This document shows, one piece after another, positions 26,809 to 34,346 of a stretch of 64,000 nt of DNA. The notes below the pieces were generated by a model. It was not told the DNA's origin. It ran no database searches and worked only from the letters and a program-made list of their open reading frames with translations. Each line of letters begins with the position of its first letter. The first letter of the stretch is position 1. Source of the stretch: Natrinema sp031626495 (GTDB taxonomy: Archaea; Halobacteriota; Halobacteria; Halobacteriales; Natrialbaceae); the NCBI RefSeq assembly GCF_031626495.1, contig NZ_JAMQOJ010000005.1, positions 310,001 to 374,000 of the forward strand. The letters run 5' to 3'. The translations under genes and the position numbers were made by a program.

Positions 26809-27738
26809 TCAGACGACCCTGTTTTTCAGTTCGTCGTCGCGCTCGAGCCGATCGACGTTCTCGCGGACGATCTCGCCCACGTCCCGGAAGTAATCCCGCG
26901 TGTAGGCCGCGCAGTGGGGAGAAACGATGACCTCGTCCATCCCCCAGAGCGGCGACTCATCGGGCAGGGGCTCCTCCTCGAAGACGTCCAGCGCCGCGCC
27001 CCGGATGTCGCCGCCCTCGAGCGCGTCGATCAGCGCCGACTCGTCGACGACCGGCCCCCGGGCGACGTTCACGAAATAGGCGTCGTCGCGCATGGCTGCG
27101 AACACCTCGGCGTCGAAGAGGTGGCGCGTCTCGTCGGTCAGCGGGACGGTGACGATCACGAACTCGACGTCGGAGACGGCCTCGAGTAGCCGGTCGTTCG
27201 CGGAGACCTCGTCGAAGCCGGGGACGGGGTCACCCGAGCGCCGGACGCCAGTCACGCGGGCCCCGAGCGCGCCCAGCGTCTCCGCGACGCCCCGGCCGAG
27301 CGTGCCGGTACCGACGATACAGGCCGTCGACCCCGGGAGGGTGAACGCTTCGTCCCACTCGGGACGGTCCCACCGACGCCGTTGCTGGTTCGCGACGTGG
27401 TCGTGGAGCCGGCGGGCGAACATGAGCAGGTAGCCCGCGACCGTCTCCCCGACGGTCCGATCGTGGATTCCCGTACTGTTCGTGAGGACGACGCCGCGGT
27501 CCGCGAGCGCGTCGAACGGGAACCGGTCGACGCCGGCCTGAATCGAGTGGATCCAGTCCAGATCGAGGAACGCCGCGCGGTGCTCGAGGGTGACGACCGC
27601 GTCGCAGGCGGCGATTCCGTCGTCGCCGATCACCGCAACCTCGACCGGCAGGTCGGCGAGAAAGTCCGCGAGTTCCGCCGGCGGAAACACGTCGTCGACG
27701 GATTCGTGAATCCCGAGTCGCTCGAGTTCGAACTGCAT
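26809..27738 (-). CDS. D-isomer-specific 2-hydroxyacid dehydrogenase
   Basis: The 309-residue protein has the two-domain D-2-hydroxyacid dehydrogenase layout: a catalytic flavodoxin-like part, the NAD-binding motif GTGTLGRGVAETLGALG (about 140-156), catalytic Arg in VNVARGPVVDE, Glu in LDVFEEEPLP and His in SPHCAAY. It would interconvert a 2-keto acid and its D-hydroxy acid. The ATG at 27738 gives MQFELERLGIHE. The frame remains open for 378 more codons upstream, but that stretch is antisense to the signal peptidase gene. Confidence 0.92.
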   Translation of the reverse strand: MQFELERLGIHESVDDVFPPAELADFLADLPVEVAVIGDDGIAACDAVVTLEHRAAFLDLDWIHSIQAGVDRFPFDALADRGVVLTNSTGIHDRTVGETVAGYLLMFARRLHDHVANQQRRRWDRPEWDEAFTLPGSTACIVGTGTLGRGVAETLGALGARVTGVRRSGDPVPGFDEVSANDRLLEAVSDVEFVIVTVPLTDETRHLFDAEVFAAMRDDAYFVNVARGPVVDESALIDALEGGDIRGAALDVFEEEPLPDESPLWGMDEVIVSPHCAAYTRDYFRDVGEIVRENVDRLERDDELKNRVV

Positions 27739-28044
27739 AGCGGGCGGTACGCTCGAGTCGCGGTTCAAGGTTTGGGCGACGCCGATGCCAGAGGGCGCTC
27801 CAGGTATCAGAACGGTGGCTCGGTGAAGGCTATCATCACAAGGGGCTAAGCGGGGGTAACTTTCGTCATCGCCACCGTCTCGGCGTACGAGCGACCGACG
27901 CAAAAAACCCCACGAACCGGCCGACACCCGAACCGCTCGGCCATCCCGAGCACCGGTTGTGATTTTATCAGCTTCGGAGACGTCTGTACGAACGATGGCG
28001 AAGACAGATATCGAGCGGTATCCGGGCGGCGAATCGGTCGGCCG
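27739..28044. other. Divergent intergenic region with promoters and a 17-codon leader ORF
   Basis: This 306-base gap separates the divergent dehydrogenase and signal peptidase genes. It contains a TATA-like GATTTTATCA (27961-27970) facing the signal peptidase. Twenty-five bases later an ATG at 27995 opens a 17-codon frame (MAKTDIERYPGGESVGR) that ends at 28048, overlapping the peptidase ATG by four bases. No other feature is seen. Confidence 0.5.
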
Positions 28045-28746
28045 ATGACGGACGGTCGCACGGACGCCGATCGCGGCGGTGACGGGCGTGGTCGCCGATT
28101 GCCGTACGGAGACGACGAAACCGCCGTGTTCGTCCGGGATGTCGTGAGCGTCGTCGCGATCGTCGCGGCCGTCGCGCTCGTTCTCTTCGCGGTCAGCGGC
28201 ATCTGGCCGCCGTTCGTCGCCGTCGAAAGCGGGAGCATGGAACCGAACGTCCACACGGGAGACCTGGTCTTCGTCGTCCAAGAGGAGCGGTTCGTCGGCG
28301 ACGATCCGGTCGCGGAGACGGGGATCGTCCCGATCGAAAACAGCCGAGGCGGCGACGAACGGCTCGGACGGGCCGGCGACGTGATCGTGTTCCAGCCCAA
28401 CGGAAACCCGTCGAAAACGCCGGTCATCCATCGGGCCTACTTCTGGGTCGAGGACGGCGAGAACTGGATCCGGACCAGTGCCAACCCGGCCTACACGTAC
28501 AACCGCCCCTGTGCGGAGATCGAGAGCTGTCCGGCACCCCACGACGGATTCATTACGAAGGGCGACGCGAGCGGCGTCTACGATCAGATCGGCGGCAACG
28601 AGCCGAAAACGACCGTCGTTCGCCCCGGCTGGATCGTCGGAAAAGCGATGGTCCGAATCCCCTGGCTCGGAAACGTCCGACTCCTGCTCGAGTCGCTGCT
28701 CGGTCTCAGCGTCGTCGGCCCGGTCGCGATGACGACGCTCAGGTGA
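28045..28746 (+). CDS. sec11: Type I signal peptidase (archaeal Sec11-like)
   Basis: The 233-residue membrane protease removes Sec signal peptides at the outer face of the membrane. A hydrophobic helix (about 31-52) precedes the catalytic serine Ser64 in VESGSMEPNVHTGD. His129 in PVIHRAYF replaces the bacterial lysine, the mark of the archaeal/eukaryotic Ser-His-Asp type, and the Asp lies in TKGDASG (Asp174). The insert at 76-105 (rich in Asp/Glu) and the segment at 138-165 are haloarchaeal extensions. The ATG overlaps the stop of a small leader ORF, so translation may be coupled to it. Confidence 0.93.
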   Translation: MTDGRTDADRGGDGRGRRLPYGDDETAVFVRDVVSVVAIVAAVALVLFAVSGIWPPFVAVESGSMEPNVHTGDLVFVVQEERFVGDDPVAETGIVPIENSRGGDERLGRAGDVIVFQPNGNPSKTPVIHRAYFWVEDGENWIRTSANPAYTYNRPCAEIESCPAPHDGFITKGDASGVYDQIGGNEPKTTVVRPGWIVGKAMVRIPWLGNVRLLLESLLGLSVVGPVAMTTLR

Positions 28747-28927
28747 TCGGCAGACCGTTTGTCCTGCTACCCCTGTGGCCAGTCCTCGAGTCGGCCGACT
28801 CAACCGACGGCGTCGATCACGGTCGGCGGTCGGTGAAACGGGCGTCTGGTAACAAGTATAAGAAATAGCCACTCACGTTCCGAAATCGTTCGTGCATTTA
28901 TTCGGGTCCGGTCAGAAGGAGTAGCGA

Positions 28928-29347
28928 ATGGCTGCAATCGAAAACGCATCTTCGTTCGACGAGTTCGACGCCGACGCGATCCTCGAGAAGATACTCGAAA
29001 TCTGTGGCGATCAGGTGCACTCGTTCGCCGAGTACGATGCCGAGACGTACAATATCATATATATGAGCGAGCAGATGGCCGACCAGTTCGATGGCGAGGA
29101 CGACATAGCGGAACTCTCCGATCGAATCCACAGCGACTATCGACTCGATTTCACTGAAAAGGAGATGTACGAGGACGTCTACGGCGAACTCGGCGAAGTT
29201 CGCGCGTTCAGCGTCTTCTTCGATCAGAACGCTATCTTTCGATTCGTCGGTGAACGGACCGGCCTATACGTCTCGTTGGCTCCAGACGCGCCCTTCAACC
29301 AGGTAATCGAAGCGGTGTACGACCTCATCGGGGAGGGGTCGTGGTGA
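28928..29347 (+). CDS. Conserved haloarchaeal protein, unknown function (pairs with the KaiC-like gene)
   Basis: The 139-residue acidic protein begins MAAIENASSFDEFDADAI. Segments AEYDAETYNIIYMSEQMAD and YGELGEVRAFSVFFDQNAIF alternate strands and helices like a small sensor fold, ending LAPDAPFNQVIEAVYDLIGE. No membrane segment or metal motif is visible. Its TGA overlaps the ATG of the next gene (TGATG), so the two are made together. A TATA-like ATTTATTCG lies about 30 bases upstream. I recognise the pair as recurrent in haloarchaea but cannot give a function. Confidence 0.8.
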   Translation: MAAIENASSFDEFDADAILEKILEICGDQVHSFAEYDAETYNIIYMSEQMADQFDGEDDIAELSDRIHSDYRLDFTEKEMYEDVYGELGEVRAFSVFFDQNAIFRFVGERTGLYVSLAPDAPFNQVIEAVYDLIGEGSW

Positions 29348-29940
29348 TGCGTACCGAAGACGAACAGCGATTGGCGCGGGCCTCAAGCGTCTTGCTTCTC
29401 GGGTCGATGCTCGACCGTCCGACGAAACAGTCCCACGAAACGCTGCTGTCGGAGGGGGCCGACGAGCCGACCGACATCCTGGCACTGACGTTCCAATCCC
29501 CGGACCAGTGGCTGCGATCGTGGTCGGGTGATTCGGAGACGCACGACGGCCGGATCGGGATCATCACGCTCGACGAGTCGCCCGCTCGGATGCAACGGCA
29601 AGCCGACGGGGTGACCTCGATTACGGTCAATCCGGCGGATCTGACCGGGATCGGGATGAAACTGAGCGACTACCTGTCGAGTCAGGTCGAAACGGGCACC
29701 GAAACGGCGATCTGCTTCGATTCGGTCACCGGCCTGCTCCAGTACACGAACCAGAAGTCCGTGTTCCGATTTTTGCGGGTGATCACCCGCCGTATCGAGC
29801 AAATCGACGGAATCGCTCACTTCCACCTGGACCCGGGCGCACACGACCGCAAAACGATCAATACGCTCAAGTCGCCCTTCGACGCGATCGTCGAGGTAGA
29901 CGATTCGAACGAGGACGTCTCCGTCTCGACGCGTTACTGA
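29347..29940 (+). CDS. KaiC/RecA-like protein without an obvious P-loop
   Basis: The 197-residue product (ATG at 29347, one base overlapping the previous stop) has the strand order of a KaiC/RecA core: SVLLLGSMLDRPTKQSHETLL in place of the P-loop strand, then LALTF, GRIGIITLDESP, TAICFDSVTGLLQYTNQKSV (a Walker B-like strand with FDS) and GIAHFHLDPGAHD. No GK[ST] motif is present, so nucleotide binding is doubtful. Haloarchaea carry many such degenerate RecA-like proteins beside signalling genes. A role as partner of the upstream protein is inferred from coupling only. Confidence 0.75.
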   Translation: MRTEDEQRLARASSVLLLGSMLDRPTKQSHETLLSEGADEPTDILALTFQSPDQWLRSWSGDSETHDGRIGIITLDESPARMQRQADGVTSITVNPADLTGIGMKLSDYLSSQVETGTETAICFDSVTGLLQYTNQKSVFRFLRVITRRIEQIDGIAHFHLDPGAHDRKTINTLKSPFDAIVEVDDSNEDVSVSTRY

Positions 29941-30041
29941 GGCGAGACCGGACGAGTTGCCGAGACGACAACGGCAGTTCGAAACTCCGCCGCCACAGGG
30001 AACTCGCGGGGGTACCGCTTCGTCACGGCCGTCGTCGGCTG

Positions 30042-31424
30042 CTATTCGCCCGAGGGGTCGCGGTCCGTCGTCTCCCGCCCTGCCGAGGCACCGCCGTCGC
30101 GCCACTCCTCGAGGCCACGCAATTCCTCGGCCACGGCCTCGATATCGGCCGGCTCGAGCGCGCCCCGTTCAGTGACGACCTCGGTCACGCAGTCGGCGGA
30201 CGTCACGTCGAACGTCGGGTTCAGGACGTCGATCGGCGCGTCGCCGTCGTACACCGCTGATCGGTCGCCGGACTCGAGGTTCACGTCCTCGCGGGACGAG
30301 ACCTTGTCCGTGGCCGCGACGACCGAAACCGGAACCCCCTCGCGGTCGGCGGCGATCGCCAGCGCCCGCGTTCCGGTCTTGTTCACGACGGAGCCGTCGG
30401 AAAGGACGGTGTCCGCACCGACGACGATGCGATCGACCGACTCGCTCGCGAGGATGTGCGCGATTGCCGCGTCGGTGTGGACCGTCACCGCGCCGTCGAT
30501 CGCCTCGGCCAGTTCCTCCGCGACGGCGATTCCCTCACGGGCCGGCCGCGATTCGGCGACGAAAACGCGGGCGGGCGCGCCCTCGCGGAGCGCCTCGAGG
30601 ACGGTCCCCGATCGCGAGAGCGTGGCGACGCTCCCCGAGAGACGCTCGGCGGCGTTTCGAGCGGCGTCCGCGTCGGCCGACAGCGCGCGGTCGATCCCCC
30701 TCAGCGCGGCCTCGAGAGCCGCAGGTGCACCCGTCTCCGCTCCGTCATCTCCGTCAGCCTCGGCCATCGCTCGGTTCACCCGATTCCGGAGGACCGCCAT
30801 CGACGGTCGCGCCTCGAGCAACCGACCGGCGAGTTCCGCGAGTTCGTCCCGCTCGCCGTCCGGGTCGGCGCCGAACTCGCGACGCTCGGCGACGAGCAGC
30901 CCCGCCCGATCGCGCAGCACCTCGAGCGCGCGCACCGAGAGATACGCTGCGCCGTGGTCACCGTCGGCGGCGATCGATCGAACGGTGGGCGCGACGCGTT
31001 CGTAGGCCGTCCACAGTTCCGGTACCGTCTCGCGGTCGTCGCCGACGCCCTCGAGCAGTTCGGTGGGGGATACCCACTCGAACTCGTCGTGTTCCTCGCT
31101 CAGTTCGATCGCACGAGTTTCGCAGTCGAACAGGTAGGGGTGGACGACCCACTCGCGTGCGAGGTCGGGATCCTCGAACTCGACCGGTCGCCCGGAGCGG
31201 ACGAGCGAGACGGCATCGGCCTCGAGGCCCGTCTCCTCGCGGATCTCGGTGAGAACCTGTTCGTCAGGCTGACCTTCCGCGAAGCCGGAGACGCCGCCCC
31301 ACTGTCCCGCGTAGGTGCCGACGGCGTCGCTGCGGCGCAAGCAGAGAACGTCACTCCGATGGCGGAGGAACGCGGTGACGACGTGAGCCGACTCGTCGCG
31401 CGTGGTGTCGGTGTCCGGGCACAT
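30042..31424 (-). CDS. Nudix domain fused to an eIF2B-alpha-like domain
   Basis: The 460-residue protein starts at the ATG at 31424. Residues 1-130 form a Nudix fold with a Nudix-box-like segment ending TEIREETGLEAD, where Thr replaces the first Arg and the usual upstream Glu is missing. Residues about 150-435 belong to the eIF2B/ribose-1,5-bisphosphate isomerase/MtnA superfamily: RARVFVAESRPAREG-type strand, HTDAAIAHIL, VVGADTVLSDGSVVNKTGTR (the conserved Asp and NKxGT) and NPTFDVTSADC. A sugar-phosphate isomerase with a nucleotide-handling Nudix module is plausible. The frame open upstream of 31424 is antisense to the phosphoesterase gene. Confidence 0.85.
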   Translation of the reverse strand: MCPDTDTTRDESAHVVTAFLRHRSDVLCLRRSDAVGTYAGQWGGVSGFAEGQPDEQVLTEIREETGLEADAVSLVRSGRPVEFEDPDLAREWVVHPYLFDCETRAIELSEEHDEFEWVSPTELLEGVGDDRETVPELWTAYERVAPTVRSIAADGDHGAAYLSVRALEVLRDRAGLLVAERREFGADPDGERDELAELAGRLLEARPSMAVLRNRVNRAMAEADGDDGAETGAPAALEAALRGIDRALSADADAARNAAERLSGSVATLSRSGTVLEALREGAPARVFVAESRPAREGIAVAEELAEAIDGAVTVHTDAAIAHILASESVDRIVVGADTVLSDGSVVNKTGTRALAIAADREGVPVSVVAATDKVSSREDVNLESGDRSAVYDGDAPIDVLNPTFDVTSADCVTEVVTERGALEPADIEAVAEELRGLEEWRDGGASAGRETTDRDPSGE

Positions 31425-31581
31425 ACGATGGCCCACGGCGACCGGGAACGTGTCGCTTTCGAACGCGCCGTTGCGGACCACGAGGCGCTCGACCCGAGAC
31501 CGTCCTCGAGTGAGCGAAACGGACGACCGGGGATCGTCCGCTGACCAACGCTTTTCTGAACTGGCGGACGAACGCACGGCT

Positions 31582-32133
31582 ATGACGCGTATCGCGATCG
31601 TTTCCGATACCCACGTGCCCACTCGAGAGCCGGAGCTTCCCGCGTGGGTCGTCACCGAGATCGAGGCGGCCGACCACACCATACACGCCGGCGACTTCGA
31701 GTCGTTCGGAGCGTACGAGCGGGTCGTCGACCTCACGGGTGGCGAGCTGACGGCCGTTCGAGGCAACGTTGATCCGGCGACGCTCGACGTGCCGACGACG
31801 GCCACCCTCGAGATCGACGGCGTGACGTTCGTCGTCACCCACGGCGACGGATCGTCGGGCAACTGGCGGGAACGAGTCGTCGAGACGGCCCGCGAGGAAG
31901 CGGGCGCGGACGCCGAAACGACGCTCGTCGCCGTCGCCGGTCACACCCACGCGGTGGTCGACGAGACCGTCACGTTCGACGAGTTCCGCCCGGCAGACGA
32001 GGGCCGCGCAGCCGGTCGCGTCCGGATACTCAATCCGGGGAGCGCCACCGGGGCTGCACCCACGACTCACGTGACGATGTACGTCGCGACCGTCGACGAC
32101 GGCGATCTCACCGTCGAGTTACGGACCGACTGA
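31582..32133 (+). CDS. YfcE/MJ0936-type metallophosphoesterase
   Basis: The 183-residue calcineurin-like phosphoesterase shows all metal motifs: Asp9 and His11 in SDTHVP, Asp38 in HAGDFE, Asn62 in RGNVD, His87 in VTHGDG and His121/His123 in AGHTHA. Small archaeal members act on phosphodiester model substrates; the natural substrate is unknown. The ATG at 31582 begins MTRIAIVSDTH. It is divergent from the Nudix-IF2B gene, whose start lies 158 bases away. Confidence 0.92.
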   Translation: MTRIAIVSDTHVPTREPELPAWVVTEIEAADHTIHAGDFESFGAYERVVDLTGGELTAVRGNVDPATLDVPTTATLEIDGVTFVVTHGDGSSGNWRERVVETAREEAGADAETTLVAVAGHTHAVVDETVTFDEFRPADEGRAAGRVRILNPGSATGAAPTTHVTMYVATVDDGDLTVELRTD

Positions 32134-32185
32134 CCGTCGGCGGGCGGCCGCGACGGCGCGAATATACTCGCGAGGCGAGTGCGTG

Positions 32186-32194
32186 AACTATACC
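32186..32194 (+). promoter_or_regulatory. TATA-like box upstream of hyuA
   Basis: AACTATACC lies about 27 bases before the ATG of a short leader ORF (32219) and about 95 bases before hyuA, so the transcript probably begins near 32217. Confidence 0.45.
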
Positions 32195-32218
32195 TACCTC
32201 GGCTACCCCTGTCTGACC

Positions 32219-32299
32219 ATGACACAGCACGTGACGGGATTGCTCGACGGCGAATCGGCCGCGGGCCAGGAGGGGAGAAGGATCGATGACGGGAGGTGA
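32219..32299 (+). CDS. Possible 26-codon leader ORF overlapping the hyuA start
   Basis: An ATG at 32219, at leaderless distance from a TATA-like box, opens MTQHVTGLLDGESAAGQEG and stops at 32299, 14 bases inside hyuA in another frame. The stretch GGAGGGGAGAAGG before the hyuA ATG could serve as its ribosome binding site. The product is too short to match to a family. Confidence 0.3.
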   Translation: MTQHVTGLLDGESAAGQEGRRIDDGR

Positions 32300-34346
32300 G
32301 CCGAGAGCGGACGGAGGCGCGACCGGCGACGGCGAGACGCGGATCGGCGTCGACGTCGGCGGGACGTTCACCGACGTGGCGCTCTCCGTCGACGATCAGC
32401 TCGTCACCGCGAAAGTACCGACGACCGACGACCAGCACGTCGGCGTCCTCGAGGGAATCGAGAAGGCCTGCGACCGCGCCGGTGTCGCCCCGAGCGAGAT
32501 CGACGGCTTCGCCCACGCGATGACCGTCTCGGTCAACGCCCTGCTGGAACGCGACGGCGCGGAGACCGCGCTCGTGACGACCGAGGGCTTTCGCGACGTG
32601 ATCGAGATCGGCCGCCAGGACCGGCCGGCGCTGTACGACCTCGAGGCCGAGAAGCCCGCGCCGCTGGTCCCCCGCGACCTGCGGTTCGAAATCGACGAGC
32701 GGGCGACGGTCGAGGGCGTCGAGCGTCCCGTCGATCCCGAGACGGTCCGGGACCTCGCGGCGACCCTGCGCGAGCGCGAGGTCGAGGCGGTGGCGGTCTG
32801 CCTGCTGCACGCCTACGCCGACCCCGAGAACGAGCGCGTCGTCGCGGAGACGCTGCGCGAAGAACTGGACGTGCCCGTCTCGGCCTCCCACGAGGTACTC
32901 GCGGAGTTCCGCGAGTTCGAGCGCACGTCGACCACCGCGGTCGACGCCTACCTCCGGCCGGCGATCGACGACTACGTCGGTCGGCTGGTCGACGAGGCCG
33001 ACGACGCGGGCATCCCCGAACCGTGGATCATGCAGGCAAACGGCGGCATCGCCGACGCCGAGACGGTCCGCGAACAGGCGGTGACGACCACGCTGTCGGG
33101 ACCCGCTGCGGGCGTCGTCGGCGCGGCGGCCACCGTCGACGAGCCCGACGTAAACGGGCTCGTCACCTTCGATATGGGGGGCACCTCGAGCGACGTGAGC
33201 CTCGTTCGCGACGGGCGGGCCGAGCGGACGACCGACGCCGAGATCGACGGACTGCCGATCCGGACGCCGATGGTCGACGTGAACACGGTCGGCGCGGGCG
33301 GCGGCTCGATCGCCTGGGTCGACTCGGGCGGTGCGCTCCGCGTCGGTCCGCAGTCGGCGGGAGCCGACCCCGGTCCGGCCTGCTACGGCAACGGTGGCAC
33401 GAAGCCGACGGTCACCGACGCCAACGTCGTGCTCGGCTACATCGGCCCGGAGACCGCGCTGGGCGGTGAGCTGACCCTCGACGTCGACGCGGCGCAGAAG
33501 GCCCTCGAGCGACTCGCCGACGAGGCCGGGCTCGAGGGGGCGCTCGAGGCGGCCCGCGGCGTCTACCGCGTGGCCAACGCGACGATGACCCGTGCGATCC
33601 GGTCCGTGACGGTCGAGCGGGGCCACGACCCCCGCGGGTTCGCGCTGGTCGCGTTCGGCGGCGCGGGGCCGATGCACGCCACGGCGCTGGCCGATTCGCT
33701 CTCGATCGACCGCGTCGTCGTGCCGCGGCCGAGCGGCGTCCTCTCCGCGTTCGGCCTGCTCGCGGCCGACGAGAGCTACGACGCCGCTCGAACCGTGGGG
33801 GCCGACCTCGAGACGGCGGAGCCGGACGCGCTCGAGGCAGTCTACGACGACCTCGTGGCGGACGTGCTCGCGGACGCGTCCGATCCGGACGCGGCGCGAG
33901 TCGAGCGGGCGGCGGACTGCCGGTACGACGGCCAGAGCTTCGAGTTGACCGTACCCGTCGGCGATGCGTTCGATGCCGAAACGGTCGCAGCGCGGTTTCG
34001 AGAGACCCACGAACAGGCGTACGGCTACGCGATGGACGAAGCGATCGAAGTCGTCACCCTCCGCGCGACGGCGACGGTGCCCGGGTCCGAGCCGGCGGTC
34101 CGCCACGAAGGGACGGGAGGCGACATGATCGGCACCCGCCGCGCGCACTTCCCCGGCGTCGGTCCGCGCACGGCGACCGTCTTCGATCGGGATCGGGTCG
34201 CGCCCGGTGCGACGATCTCGAGCCCGGCGATTCTCGAACAGGACGAGAGCACGACCGTCGTTCCGCCCGCGTGGACGGGCGACGTGCTCGCGGACGGGAC
34301 GCTGGTGCTGACCAAAGAGAGCGACACGACGGAGGGAGACCGATGA
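32286..34346 (+). CDS. hyuA: Hydantoinase/oxoprolinase subunit A (HyuA)
   Basis: The 686-residue protein is the ATP-binding subunit of the hydantoinase A/5-oxoprolinase/acetone carboxylase superfamily. The actin-like phosphate-binding motif IGVDVGGTFTDVAL lies at about 20-33, a second one in VTFDMGGTSSDVSLV near 300, and GGAGPMHATALAD near 455. It would use ATP to open a cyclic amide (hydantoin or 5-oxoproline) together with HyuB. It starts with an ATG after an apparent leader ORF. Its TGA overlaps the hyuB ATG by four bases (ATGA), typical for a stoichiometric complex. Confidence 0.93.
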   Translation: MTGGEPRADGGATGDGETRIGVDVGGTFTDVALSVDDQLVTAKVPTTDDQHVGVLEGIEKACDRAGVAPSEIDGFAHAMTVSVNALLERDGAETALVTTEGFRDVIEIGRQDRPALYDLEAEKPAPLVPRDLRFEIDERATVEGVERPVDPETVRDLAATLREREVEAVAVCLLHAYADPENERVVAETLREELDVPVSASHEVLAEFREFERTSTTAVDAYLRPAIDDYVGRLVDEADDAGIPEPWIMQANGGIADAETVREQAVTTTLSGPAAGVVGAAATVDEPDVNGLVTFDMGGTSSDVSLVRDGRAERTTDAEIDGLPIRTPMVDVNTVGAGGGSIAWVDSGGALRVGPQSAGADPGPACYGNGGTKPTVTDANVVLGYIGPETALGGELTLDVDAAQKALERLADEAGLEGALEAARGVYRVANATMTRAIRSVTVERGHDPRGFALVAFGGAGPMHATALADSLSIDRVVVPRPSGVLSAFGLLAADESYDAARTVGADLETAEPDALEAVYDDLVADVLADASDPDAARVERAADCRYDGQSFELTVPVGDAFDAETVAARFRETHEQAYGYAMDEAIEVVTLRATATVPGSEPAVRHEGTGGDMIGTRRAHFPGVGPRTATVFDRDRVAPGATISSPAILEQDESTTVVPPAWTGDVLADGTLVLTKESDTTEGDR

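Noticed and set aside
27739..28872. 378-codon upstream extension of the 2-hydroxyacid dehydrogenase frame
   Set aside because: It is antisense to the signal peptidase gene and crosses the divergent promoter; the family length is reached from the ATG at 27738.
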